64,000 nucleotides of DNA. Origin: Brevundimonas bullata. Lineage in GTDB: Bacteria; Pseudomonadota; Alphaproteobacteria; Caulobacterales; Caulobacteraceae. Shown in pieces: positions 27,521 to 34,530 of this stretch. Positions within the stretch are counted from its first letter, which is position 1. Each line of letters begins with the position of its first letter. A model generated the notes under the pieces. It was not told the origin of the DNA. It saw nothing but the letters and a program-made list of their open reading frames with translations, and did not search any database. Both the position numbers and the translations under genes were made by a program. Location of the stretch: contig NZ_JACHLM010000002.1 of assembly GCF_014207965.1 (NCBI RefSeq), forward strand, positions 743,893 through 807,892. Reading direction: 5' to 3'.

Positions 27521-27711
27521 TTGGCAGTCTCCCGGAAAATCTTGTTGAGCATCAGATCGGCGCGCGCCTGCGCGGCGCGGGCCAGCAGCTTGGCGGCCAT
27601 CGCCTGCTCAGGAGCGTCGTGTTCGGAGAGGGCTTCAAAGCTGCCAGCGTCATCCACGAGGGCGACGCGGTAGAGCTTGTTGAAGCCCGGGCAGATGATG
27701 ACTTCCATCAT
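27517..27711 (-). CDS. 64-residue hypothetical phage protein
   Basis: A small helical product starting M-M-E-V-I-I-C-P-G. Tandem ATGs at 27711 and 27708 overlap the upstream stop by 4 or 1 nt. Function unknown. Confidence 0.55.
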   Translation of the reverse strand: MMEVIICPGFNKLYRVALVDDAGSFEALSEHDAPEQAMAAKLLARAAQARADLMLNKIFRETAK

Positions 27712-28016
27712 GCCGCCACCGTCGTGAACATGGCGGCCTTGCAGATCAGCAGGTCGCGTTTCCAGAGGTCGGCGGCGCGCTGGGTGTCGTCCCGGCGCTG
27801 CGTCCAAGCGATCAGGCCCTCGCCCTTGGCGACATCGACGATCTTCTGGCAATCGGCGATCGCCGAGCCGTTCTCGAGCGACAGGAGCAGGTAAAGTTCG
27901 TGGCGCAGATCGTGGGCATCATCGCCATTGATCGGGCCGAGGACGTTCAGCGCCTGAGCGGCGGAACCGTGGGCCAGCGCGACTTCGCGGGCTTGGCTCT
28001 TGGGGTCTTGGGACAT
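27708..28016 (-). CDS. first gene of the leftward early operon, function unknown
   Basis: The 102-residue product is helical and contains R-H-E-L-Y-L-L-L-S-L-E-N and D-L-W-K-R-D-L. The start at 28016 has GGGAG at good spacing. It is the only gene of the operon with its own Shine-Dalgarno leader, and lies about 30 nt downstream of the operator at 28047. Confidence 0.6.
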   Translation of the reverse strand: MSQDPKSQAREVALAHGSAAQALNVLGPINGDDAHDLRHELYLLLSLENGSAIADCQKIVDVAKGEGLIAWTQRRDDTQRAADLWKRDLLICKAAMFTTVAA

Positions 28017-28046
28017 CGGGTGGTCTCCCTTGGTGTTGGGAGGACT

Positions 28047-28096
28047 GTGCACGTTATGCACTTTCATCGTCAAGGGGAAATGTGCGCGTTATGCAC
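28047..28096. promoter_or_regulatory. left operator pair and early leftward promoter
   Basis: Two 15-bp sites occur here: 28047-28061 and 28082-28096. Read on the minus strand they are GTGCA-TAACG-TGCAC and GTGCA-TAACG-CGCAC. They match the sites at the repressor/Cro promoter (33.8 kb). On the minus strand TTGACG (28073-28068) lies exactly 6 nt before the first site, as at 33.8 kb. A -10 hexamer is not obvious. On the plus strand GCTACACC (28103-28110) could be a -10 for the RelA/SpoT-type gene. Confidence 0.75.
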
Positions 28097-28116
28097 TTTT
28101 GTGCTACACCACCTTC

Positions 28117-29253
28117 ATGACCCAGCCGAACACTGGACTCACTGAGATGGCTTTGAATAGGGTTGCCCCTTGCCTGGGGGACGACATGGCCTGGACGGCG
28201 CCGCCTTTACGCGCAGACGTCATCACGGCGGGGGATGTACTGCGTGCCAGCATTCCAACCGACCGGATCGACGAGGCCGCCGCTCACTTCAGGACCGCGC
28301 ACGACTGGCGCGCCTCGCACTTACTTCCGCTTCACAGCCTGCGCCTGAGCCTGCATCAGCAAGCTAGGGCTGTGGCCTCGGAGGCCGTGGTCGCGGGCCG
28401 TATTAAGCGCATGGCGTCGATCCGCAAGAAACTACAGCGGTCGCGGATTAACCTGTGGGACGTTCAGGACATCGCCGGGGTCCGGGCCGTTATGCCTGAC
28501 ATGCCCGCTGTTGAAGCCGTCATAGGGCGGTTTCAGGAAGGGCGCTCACGGCACAAGGTCGCCAAGATCGACGACCACATCGGATCGCCCAAGGCCTCAG
28601 GCTACCGGAGCGCCCACCTGATGATGCGCTATCAAGGTGATGACGAGGCTTTCAGAAACCGAGCAGTCGAAATCCAAATTCGCACCCAGTTGCAGCATGC
28701 CTGGGCCACTGCGCTCGAAGCCGTGGGGTTCATGCGCGGCGAAGACATGAAGGCGGGCGTCGGCTGCGCTGATTGGCTCCGGTTCTTTGTTCTCATGTCT
28801 GCGGAAATCGCGACACATGAAGGCCTACCGATCCCGTCAGGTGCCCCGGACGACGCCAAGGCGCGCCTTGAAGAAGTCGCGGACCTTGAGGAGCGCGTAG
28901 AGGCGATCAAAACCCTGGAGAGCTATCGGAGTGCGATAAACCATCTGCACCAGGGCGCGCGCTCATACAGCGGACGATACGTCATCACCCTTGATCGGTC
29001 GGCCATGAGGGTCACCGTCAAGCCTCTCAACAACCTGGACACAATCCTGCTGGGCATCACAGCGGCCGAAGGCGCGAGTTCCGACTCGGTCGTGGTCGAG
29101 GCTGACAGCGTCCAAGGACTGATCGCCGCCTATCCCAACTACTTCATGGATGTCGGCAGTTTTGTCGATCAGATACGCAGGGCGCTCGGACGCGCGTCGG
29201 TGGGCAAGCCATACCTCACATGGCTGCGCTATTGGAAATGGCGACCAGCTTAA
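28117..29253 (+). CDS. phage-borne RelA/SpoT-type nucleotide (pp)pGpp synthetase domain protein
   Basis: The family transfers pyrophosphate from ATP to GDP/GTP; related toxic forms act on tRNA or make ppApp. The 378-residue product keeps the synthetase motifs: R-I-K-R-M-A-S-I-R-K-K-L (95-106), D-I-A-G-V-R (118-123), P-K-A-S-G-Y163-R-S-A-H-L, and V-E-I-Q-I-R-T (184-190). There is no hydrolase, TGS or ACT domain. About 170 C-terminal residues are unlike anything I know. The start is 28117 or 28147; neither has a good ribosome site. It diverges from the early operon and overlaps its operators, so the repressor probably affects it. An alarmone synthetase, toxSAS or exclusion factor are all possible. 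Confidence 0.8.
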   Translation: MTQPNTGLTEMALNRVAPCLGDDMAWTAPPLRADVITAGDVLRASIPTDRIDEAAAHFRTAHDWRASHLLPLHSLRLSLHQQARAVASEAVVAGRIKRMASIRKKLQRSRINLWDVQDIAGVRAVMPDMPAVEAVIGRFQEGRSRHKVAKIDDHIGSPKASGYRSAHLMMRYQGDDEAFRNRAVEIQIRTQLQHAWATALEAVGFMRGEDMKAGVGCADWLRFFVLMSAEIATHEGLPIPSGAPDDAKARLEEVADLEERVEAIKTLESYRSAINHLHQGARSYSGRYVITLDRSAMRVTVKPLNNLDTILLGITAAEGASSDSVVVEADSVQGLIAAYPNYFMDVGSFVDQIRRALGRASVGKPYLTWLRYWKWRPA

Positions 29254-29360
29254 CCTGCACCGACCAGGGCGACACCTGGACCCAGATAGATCCGCTGGCT
29301 GCTGACGGACGAGACGAAGAGGCGGCCTGACAACACGCCAGTCGGTGATATGGTCGAGCC

Positions 29361-29708
29361 ATGGAAGCGCTGACCGTAAAGTCCCTCGCCGCCGCCCCGA
29401 CCGTGGATGAAAGCCACGGCCTGTTCAGGTTCGAGACTAAGGAGGCTGGCCGGATCGCCCTCGCCATACCCCGCGAGAAGCTGCCCGGTCTCGCTGGCCT
29501 GGCAATCGCCTACTCGACCAAGCAAACGCCGGGGACCACAGAGGAGCGTAACGTGACCGCGCTCGAAATCGACGGCTTCGACCTATTGGCAGATGACGCC
29601 GGCGGCGTGGTCCTCTCGTTCCTCATCGAAGGCGTCTCGCATCAGATGCCGTTCCACCTCACGCGCGAGGCGGTGGAGGCGTTGAAGCAGCAACTAGCAC
29701 TAGCCTGA
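29361..29708 (+). CDS. hypothetical protein downstream of the RelA/SpoT-type gene
   Basis: The 115-residue product appears to be a mixed alpha/beta protein without signal or membrane segment. It lies 107 nt after the synthetase gene on the same strand and is followed by a terminator. It could be a partner of the synthetase (for example an antidote), but there is no sequence evidence beyond position. Confidence 0.6.
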   Translation: MEALTVKSLAAAPTVDESHGLFRFETKEAGRIALAIPREKLPGLAGLAIAYSTKQTPGTTEERNVTALEIDGFDLLADDAGGVVLSFLIEGVSHQMPFHLTREAVEALKQQLALA

Positions 29709-29709
29709 C

Positions 29710-29742
29710 AGCAAAAACCCCGCCCTTTCGGACGGGGTTCGA
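29710..29742 (+). terminator. intrinsic terminator
   Basis: The stem AACCCCG/CGGGGTT encloses CCCTTTCGGA and lies just after the stop at 29708. Sixteen bases at its start (AGCAAAAACCCCGCCC) recur at 30311-30326. Confidence 0.65.
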
Positions 29743-29762
29743 TGTGCTCAATGAGCTGGGCT

Positions 29763-29963
29763 TCAGCTTCCTGTGCCGAAGCCACCAGGACCGCCTGCCC
29801 CGGCAGCGCCTTCGCCGCCCGATGCTGGCGCCGGATCTTCCTGACCTGGCTGACGCTGAGCCTGCTCCCGAAGGTGTTCCCGCTGCTGGGGGTTCTCGTC
29901 CGGCTGCGGCGTCGTGGTTTCCAGATCCTGTTCGCGATCCGGGTTCGGTTGAACGTCGGTCAT
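29763..29963 (-). CDS. 66-residue disordered protein (Gln/Glu/Pro-rich)
   Basis: An AGGGAG lies 8 nt before the ATG at 29963, a better start signal than any overlapping plus-strand frame has. The product is hydrophilic, rich in Gln, Glu and Pro, with a Gly-rich C terminus. No function is evident. Bases 29964-30160 hold no supported gene. Confidence 0.5.
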   Translation of the reverse strand: MTDVQPNPDREQDLETTTPQPDENPQQREHLREQAQRQPGQEDPAPASGGEGAAGAGGPGGFGTGS

Positions 29964-30160
29964 GTCGCATCTCCCTGCTGGTTACGGGAGATGAAGCAGC
30001 TGCGGAAACGGGCGTTCCTACGGCTGAGCTACACGATAATGTTGAACAACTTTAGGGAACTGCGAGGTCATCCAAGCCCTCAGACGGGCCGTATCGGCGA
30101 CAGGCTCAGGACTTGCCCTGGAGCCAGTGCCCGACCGCAGTAGCCGAGTTCCGCTTCACA

Positions 30161-30331
30161 ATGACCCGTCCCTCCCGAGTATCGGAGCTTCGCCAGCTTC
30201 AGCGCAATGCCGAGAACATGGCCAGGCTTTCACCCTTCAAGGCAGATCGCGAGCGGTTCGGCCGGATCGCCGACGAGTATCGGGAAGAGGCGGACACGCT
30301 GGAGCGGGAAAGCAAAAACCCCGCCCGGTGA
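30161..30331 (+). CDS. 56-residue helical hypothetical protein
   Basis: The product is one long charged helix (S-E-L-R-Q-L-Q-R-N-A-E-N-M-A ... E-Y-R-E-E-A-D-T-L-E-R-E). Its 3' end lies inside a G+C-rich hairpin and repeat. Support is only moderate, as the ribosome site is weak. Confidence 0.5.
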   Translation: MTRPSRVSELRQLQRNAENMARLSPFKADRERFGRIADEYREEADTLERESKNPAR

Positions 30332-30363
30332 GGGGCGGGGCGGGGCGGGGCGGGGCGGGGCGG
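30311..30363. repeat. (GGGGC)6 tandem repeat joined to a terminator-like hairpin
   Basis: From 30332 there are six copies of GGGGC followed by GG. Upstream, AACCCCGCCC can pair with the repeats, so this looks like a terminator whose 3' arm has expanded. It lies between two convergent genes. Such G runs can also form a quadruplex. Confidence 0.75.
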
Positions 30364-30371
30364 AGCCAATG

Positions 30372-31856
30372 CTACGAAGTAAGTACTTCGACTATAGCAT
30401 CGGCTATTCTCTGGGAATCGACAGGATTACCATCAATCCACAACGACAAAAACGCCGACGATACGATTTTGGTAGGAACCAAACCGCTGCGAAGTCCGAT
30501 TTGAGAAAACAAGAGATGCGGGTCCCGGTTTGTATTTGACACGTCCTCCACGACCTTTCGCACTGTGCCCTCCTTGTCCGGAGGAAGGTGCATCGACACA
30601 GCGAGTCTCATGGAGAGGGAATCGATGTTGTTTCGGACGTAATCAAACACCACTGCCTCGGGTACCCGCCCAGGCAACTTCAATACCCCCGCCGCACCGT
30701 CTTCAATTTTTTCACTGTCACCATCTAAGACGCACAGAGATTTTAACCGGTCTGCAATAGCAGGGTTATTCCGATGCGAAGTGTGTATCGCAAATGCTTG
30801 CGAGTCCCCGCTTACTGGATAAACGCCAATTTCTTCCATGTTTTGGGGTAGCTTGAACCTCACAATGGCTTCGACCCACTCTTTAGCAAAATCGTCCTCG
30901 ACGAAAATTGCTAGCCGTTCGTCCACGCGACCGGTGATGGCGCGAAGCGCCTCAATCGATATCTTTCCTTGCCGAGTTCGCCCGTCAATGGATGACCAAA
31001 TCGCTTCGGGCGGTAGCGGCGTCAACGCATCCTCAGAGTGGGTGGTGAAAATGGTCTGGATCGATCTACGACTTGCCACATCAATGAGGTACTCGACCAT
31101 TCGCCGGGTCGCGACGGGATGAAGTCCGTTCTCGATTTCCTCGATCAACACAATTGCGTTTTCGGGGGCGGCCTCAATTTCACTTACCATCCGCAGGATA
31201 GAAGATTCACCGGCTCCAAAATGGAACTCTGAATAGGTGATATTCCCATCACCACCAACGTAGAAACTTTGGGTCGTCGAGACGGCAGCTTGCTCGAACT
31301 TAGATACGTCTTTACCCAATATTCTAGCGACTTGCTCTTGGGTGGTCCCACTAAGTTCTGTTCTAACCCCCTTAAACTTGTAGCTGAACGTCGCGAATTT
31401 TTTGAATTCTCGTCTCTCGCTCGCCGGAACAGTTCGTTGGATTCCGAAATATAGGACCGGCCGATCAATCAGATCGTCCCGCACCCACTTCGAATTTCTA
31501 AATCTCGCATTGCGAGATATTGGTTGAGTGGGATTCTTTTTCTTTTCAATTATCTCATACCCGATACCCCAGTTCGACATCGACTGGTCGCCGATGGAAC
31601 TTTTTGGGAAAAACAGCCCAGGTTTGACGGACTTGTGGGCGATGGCTGCCGCGCCGAGAATGGTCGACTTCCCGCCTCCGTTCGTCCCGATCAGCGCGGT
31701 TACCGGAAAATCAAGATCAACGGACTGATTTTCAAATGCTCGAACCTTGTTCAATTTAATACGCCGAAGATACGACCCGACGCTCTGCTTCTTGATCTTG
31801 TCAAGCAGATCTCTGACTACGCTCTCGCGGATTTCAGATTGATACTGTGCTGCCAT
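30372..31856 (-). CDS. OLD-like AAA ATPase with TOPRIM nuclease domain
   Basis: The 494-residue protein has Walker A G-T-N-G-G-G-K-S-T (57-65), an ABC-type signature-like F-G-A-G-E-S-S (213-219), Walker B I-V-L-I-E-E (235-240), a switch His in T-T-H-S (271-274), and a C-terminal TOPRIM with E320 and D378-G-D380. This is the architecture of OLD-family nucleases, several of which are anti-phage (P2 Old, GajA). GC in two lines counted is 47-50%, far below neighbours. It is the last gene of a minus-strand series starting at the repressor, so it may be expressed in the lysogen. Confidence 0.85.
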   Translation of the reverse strand: MAAQYQSEIRESVVRDLLDKIKKQSVGSYLRRIKLNKVRAFENQSVDLDFPVTALIGTNGGGKSTILGAAAIAHKSVKPGLFFPKSSIGDQSMSNWGIGYEIIEKKKNPTQPISRNARFRNSKWVRDDLIDRPVLYFGIQRTVPASERREFKKFATFSYKFKGVRTELSGTTQEQVARILGKDVSKFEQAAVSTTQSFYVGGDGNITYSEFHFGAGESSILRMVSEIEAAPENAIVLIEEIENGLHPVATRRMVEYLIDVASRRSIQTIFTTHSEDALTPLPPEAIWSSIDGRTRQGKISIEALRAITGRVDERLAIFVEDDFAKEWVEAIVRFKLPQNMEEIGVYPVSGDSQAFAIHTSHRNNPAIADRLKSLCVLDGDSEKIEDGAAGVLKLPGRVPEAVVFDYVRNNIDSLSMRLAVSMHLPPDKEGTVRKVVEDVSNTNRDPHLLFSQIGLRSGLVPTKIVSSAFLSLWIDGNPVDSQRIADAIVEVLTS

Positions 31857-31936
31857 CTATGTGCCCCGCTTCCATTTTCCGGCGGCACGACCTCGCGCCG
31901 CCGGTACGTCGTGGCATCGCCACATTAATCCAATCA

Positions 31937-32191
31937 TCACCCCTCCCCCGAGGCATTCACCTTGGCCGCGCGGAGGCTCAGCAGCCAGAGCAGCGCCCCA
32001 TAGGCCACCAGCGCCCCGCCTATCCCCATGGCGGTCGCGACCAGCCAGTCAGGCCAAGGGCGCCAGATCAGCTTTTTCGGCCAAGACAGGATAATTACGA
32101 ACGCACCGCTGGCGACCCAGTCGAAAGGCTTCAGTTGGGCAATGCGGTGGGCCAGGCTCCTCGCCTCGCGCATTAAGAGCTTGCGGTTCAT
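31937..32191 (-). CDS. small membrane protein
   Basis: The 84-residue product has two hydrophobic segments (about residues 26-38 and 45-68) after a basic N terminus. The start at 32191 overlaps the stop of the next upstream gene by 4 nt. It belongs to the group downstream of the repressor. Function unknown. Confidence 0.6.
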   Translation of the reverse strand: MNRKLLMREARSLAHRIAQLKPFDWVASGAFVIILSWPKKLIWRPWPDWLVATAMGIGGALVAYGALLWLLSLRAAKVNASGEG

Positions 32192-32514
32192 GCCGCTGAA
32201 CCCACCGCCACGATGACCATCACGATCCCCAGCAGAACAGCCAGCCCGATGATCACGGCGACCGCCACATTGCCCTGCGCGCGAAGCCACTGCTTGTCGG
32301 CGTCCAGATCCACGTAGAACAACCCGTCCCCGGCAGGGATCAGCACCTTCTGCTTGATCAGAGCGTCCACAATGGAGCGAGAACTCTTGGCCGGGAGCGG
32401 CAAGGCAGTCTCAGGGCTCAGCGCCCCGGCCTTCTGGAAATGCTCAATGACCTTGCTGCGAGCCAGTGTCGCGATGATCGCGGCGTTGGCGCCGGCGCTG
32501 GCGGCTATGTTCAT
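32188..32514 (-). CDS. tail-anchored membrane protein
   Basis: The 108-residue product has a helical cytosolic part and one C-terminal transmembrane segment (V-A-V-A-V-I-I-G-L-A-V-L-L-G-I-V-M-V-I-V). Central residues (S-R-S-I-V-D-A-L-I-K-Q-K-V-L) could be a winged-helix-like fold. It pairs with the membrane protein at 31937 through a 4-nt overlap; the two may act together in the envelope. Confidence 0.65.
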   Translation of the reverse strand: MNIAASAGANAAIIATLARSKVIEHFQKAGALSPETALPLPAKSSRSIVDALIKQKVLIPAGDGLFYVDLDADKQWLRAQGNVAVAVIIGLAVLLGIVMVIVAVGSAA

Positions 32515-32546
32515 TTTGCCCCTCCCCCGAGGTTATCCGCCCGCCC

Positions 32547-33089
32547 CTACTTGGCAGATGACCTATGGCCGGCCACTTCGTTGACGGCCTCGATGTAGCT
32601 GGCTGGGATCTTAATAAGGGCCGTCGAGGTGTCTTGCGCCCTCACCTGGATGTCGATGACACCGTCTTGCGTGTGATCGCGGATTTGGGCGGGCGCGAGG
32701 TCAATAGAGAAGCCCTCCCTCAAGTTACAGCCGCCGCCGTATCTGGAGCCGCTGCAACTTACCACCTCTCGGCTGCCGGCATTGTAGCTGGCCTCTGCAC
32801 CGCCTCGGAACAAGGCGGTGCTGTAGCGCCTCCACTCACCCCGATATGAGAGGCTCCCTTGGATGTTGGTCTTCGGGGTGATTCCGGGGCGGACGATCCT
32901 CGCGACCAAGGCGTAGCCGTCAGGGAAATTGATCACGGGGGCCGAATATTCATATCGATTTGCAAAATCGTCAGAATAGACAGTCACGACCACGCCATTC
33001 GTCGCTGTGACCTCGCTCTTAACGGACTGAGCCGATGCTGGAAGCGCAAACGACGCGGCCAGTGCAATACCTACAAATAGCTTATTCAT
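32547..33089 (-). CDS. secreted protein in the repressor-linked group
   Basis: The 180-residue product has a clear signal peptide (M-N-K-L-F-V-G-I-A-L ... P-A-S-A, cut near residue 20). The beta-rich mature part has two Cys (C-S-G-S and G-G-C-N) likely to form a disulfide. No family is recognised. It lies 42 nt downstream of the repressor gene, so it may be a lysogenic conversion factor. Confidence 0.65.
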   Translation of the reverse strand: MNKLFVGIALAASFALPASAQSVKSEVTATNGVVVTVYSDDFANRYEYSAPVINFPDGYALVARIVRPGITPKTNIQGSLSYRGEWRRYSTALFRGGAEASYNAGSREVVSCSGSRYGGGCNLREGFSIDLAPAQIRDHTQDGVIDIQVRAQDTSTALIKIPASYIEAVNEVAGHRSSAK

Positions 33090-33131
33090 TATGCCCCCCA
33101 AAGGCATTCACATTCAGCTGTGATTGTTAAT

Positions 33132-33752
33132 TCATCGTGGACGTATATCTGTGACCTTGGCGGCCCACGCCACAGTCTCATTCAGAAGCGGCGGCTCGGA
33201 CGAGTTTGAAAGTAGGTGGAACCGCCCACTGTCACCAGGCATGAGCTGCTTCACGACGACACGCCCGTCCTCCAACCCAACGACGCACATCTTGCCGTGC
33301 AGGTCTGCCGTCACCGGCGAGCGCACGTCGTCATAAAAGATCAGCGCTTCGTCCAGCAGGGGGCCGAGGCTGACGCCCTTCACCGAGGCGGCGACGGTCG
33401 AAGGCTTGCTGTCTCGCGGCGGTGACACGTAGTCGAAAGGCCCCTGCCCTTGGTCGTACAGCGCCAGCTCGGCGCCCGCCGAGACGTAGCCAACGACAGG
33501 GACAGTTTCGGTCGTATCGGCAATTCCATGCCCGGGAATCTGCATAAGTGCGGACTTCGGGATCCCATACAAATCCGCCAAAGGCTCTAGATAGGTCTCG
33601 CGCAGCTCGACGCCGCCCCGTTCGATCTTGCCGTAGTTCTGCCCGGTCATCCCCAAAGCTTCGCCGACCTGGTCAAGAGTAAGGCCGCGCTCTTGGCGCC
33701 ATGCCTTCAGCTTGAAGGGCGATTCAATGGGGGCCTTAGCTTTTCGCGCCAT
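33132..33752 (-). CDS. prophage repressor: XRE HTH plus S24 (LexA-like) peptidase
   Basis: Of 206 residues, ~12-70 form an XRE helix-turn-helix (L-T-L-D-Q-V-G-E-A-L-G-M-T-G-Q-N-Y-G-K-I-E-R). The rest is an S24 domain with a cleavage-type S-A-G after V-V-G-Y-V, a Ser in K-G-V-S-L-G-P and a Lys in V-V-V-K-Q-L. RecA-linked self-cleavage is therefore expected. The start at 33752 is chosen because the longer frame runs through the operators. It diverges from the Cro-like gene. Confidence 0.9.
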   Translation of the reverse strand: MARKAKAPIESPFKLKAWRQERGLTLDQVGEALGMTGQNYGKIERGGVELRETYLEPLADLYGIPKSALMQIPGHGIADTTETVPVVGYVSAGAELALYDQGQGPFDYVSPPRDSKPSTVAASVKGVSLGPLLDEALIFYDDVRSPVTADLHGKMCVVGLEDGRVVVKQLMPGDSGRFHLLSNSSEPPLLNETVAWAAKVTDIRPR

Positions 33753-33771
33753 GCCCCTAGTGGCCACCAAC

Positions 33772-33836
33772 GTGCATATCACGCCAGCGCACGATATGCA
33801 CATTCTAGCTTGACTACCATCGTGCATATCATGCAC
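33772..33836. promoter_or_regulatory. right operator region: three 15-bp sites between repressor and Cro-like genes
   Basis: Sites: 33772-33786 (GTGCA-TATCA-CGCCA, right half poor), 33787-33801 (minus strand GTGCA-TATCG-TGCGC) and 33822-33836 (GTGCA-TATCA-TGCAC, perfect arms). TTGACT at 33810-33815 lies 6 nt before the third site, the same geometry as at 28.06 kb. If it is a -35, transcription would begin close to the ATG at 33846. Minus-strand GCTAGAAT in 33803-33810 could be a -10 for the repressor. Confidence 0.8.
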
Positions 33837-33845
33837 TTTCCACCC

Positions 33846-34091
33846 ATGACCAAGCTCAATACCTGGATGGACGCCAATCGTCGGGATGACCGATGGCTAG
33901 CCAGTGTCATCGACTGCGACCGCTCGCAAGCCTCCCGCATCCGGCGAGGCCGTAGTCGCCCGTCGCCAGCACGGGCATTCCAGATCGAAAGACTGACGAA
34001 GGGCAAGGTGAAGGCGGCAGACCTACTGACCGCGCCCCTCTGCCCCGCCAACGACACCGAAGACCCCGAAGTCCGACAGCGAGCCGCCTGA
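33846..34091 (+). CDS. Cro-like HTH regulator
   Basis: The 81-residue product contains W-L-A-S-V-I-D-C-D-R-S-Q-A-S-R-I-R-R-G-R-S-R-P-S, a short helix-turn-helix of the YdaS/Cro type. It is divergent from the repressor, with an operator ending 9 nt before its ATG. There is no Shine-Dalgarno, so the mRNA may be leaderless. The C terminus holds the P-A-N-D motif seen in several later proteins. Confidence 0.8.
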   Translation: MTKLNTWMDANRRDDRWLASVIDCDRSQASRIRRGRSRPSPARAFQIERLTKGKVKAADLLTAPLCPANDTEDPEVRQRAA

Positions 34092-34126
34092 CCATGGGGG
34101 GCGAACATCATCAAGTGGGGTCTGCG

Positions 34127-34327
34127 ATGGCTGACCACGACCTGAACCCGGTTCGCGCCGAGGCTCTTCGGCTGGCCGTTCAGCTTTGCGGACATGGCAA
34201 CTGGGAGAACATCTCTCGTCGTTCCGATGCAACCTTGGCCGTCGCCGATCTCTTCGTCGCATGGCTCGGCAAGCCGCCCAGCCGCGAGGCAGCCGCTAAC
34301 GCCATCAGCGCTCGCAAGGCCGGCTAG
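34127..34327 (+). CDS. 66-residue early phage protein
   Basis: The start at 34127 has GTGGGG 5 nt upstream; an in-frame ATG at 34094 has no such site. The product reads R-A-E-A-L-R-L-A-V-Q-L ... V-A-D-L-F-V-A-W-L, a helical pattern common in small phage early proteins of unknown role. Confidence 0.55.
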   Translation: MADHDLNPVRAEALRLAVQLCGHGNWENISRRSDATLAVADLFVAWLGKPPSREAAANAISARKAG

Positions 34328-34330
34328 CTC

Positions 34331-34480
34331 ATGACCGACGCGGACCAAGCCCAGATCGCAAACATCGTGCGGGCCGTCCTGATCCAGACGCTGCACCCGA
34401 GCGTGCTGCGCCCTGCGCCCGCAACACTCCCTGTCCCCGCCAACGATCCTGAACCCGACCCACCGCTTCATGCCGCCTGA
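34331..34480 (+). CDS. 49-residue protein with C-terminal PAND motif
   Basis: A short frame with a helical N-terminal half and a Pro-rich tail including V-P-A-N-D-P-E-P-D-P. It begins 3 nt after the previous stop. Only spacing and the shared motif support it. Confidence 0.5.
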   Translation: MTDADQAQIANIVRAVLIQTLHPSVLRPAPATLPVPANDPEPDPPLHAA

Positions 34481-34530
34481 GTAGGCCCGCGCCGACGAAG
34501 CGTCACCTTGCATGCCTCTGGATAACCGCA

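Noticed and set aside
28000..28116. N-terminal extension of the RelA/SpoT-type frame
   Set aside because: These codons lie in the operator/promoter region and encode a Cys-rich stretch unlike the family.
30332..30363. GGGGC array as a CRISPR or iteron
   Set aside because: Units are only 5 bp with no spacers, so it is a simple tandem repeat. No CRISPR array was seen anywhere in the window.
33753..33836. N-terminal extension of the repressor frame
   Set aside because: It would translate the operator sites themselves. The start at 33752 gives a normal XRE N terminus.
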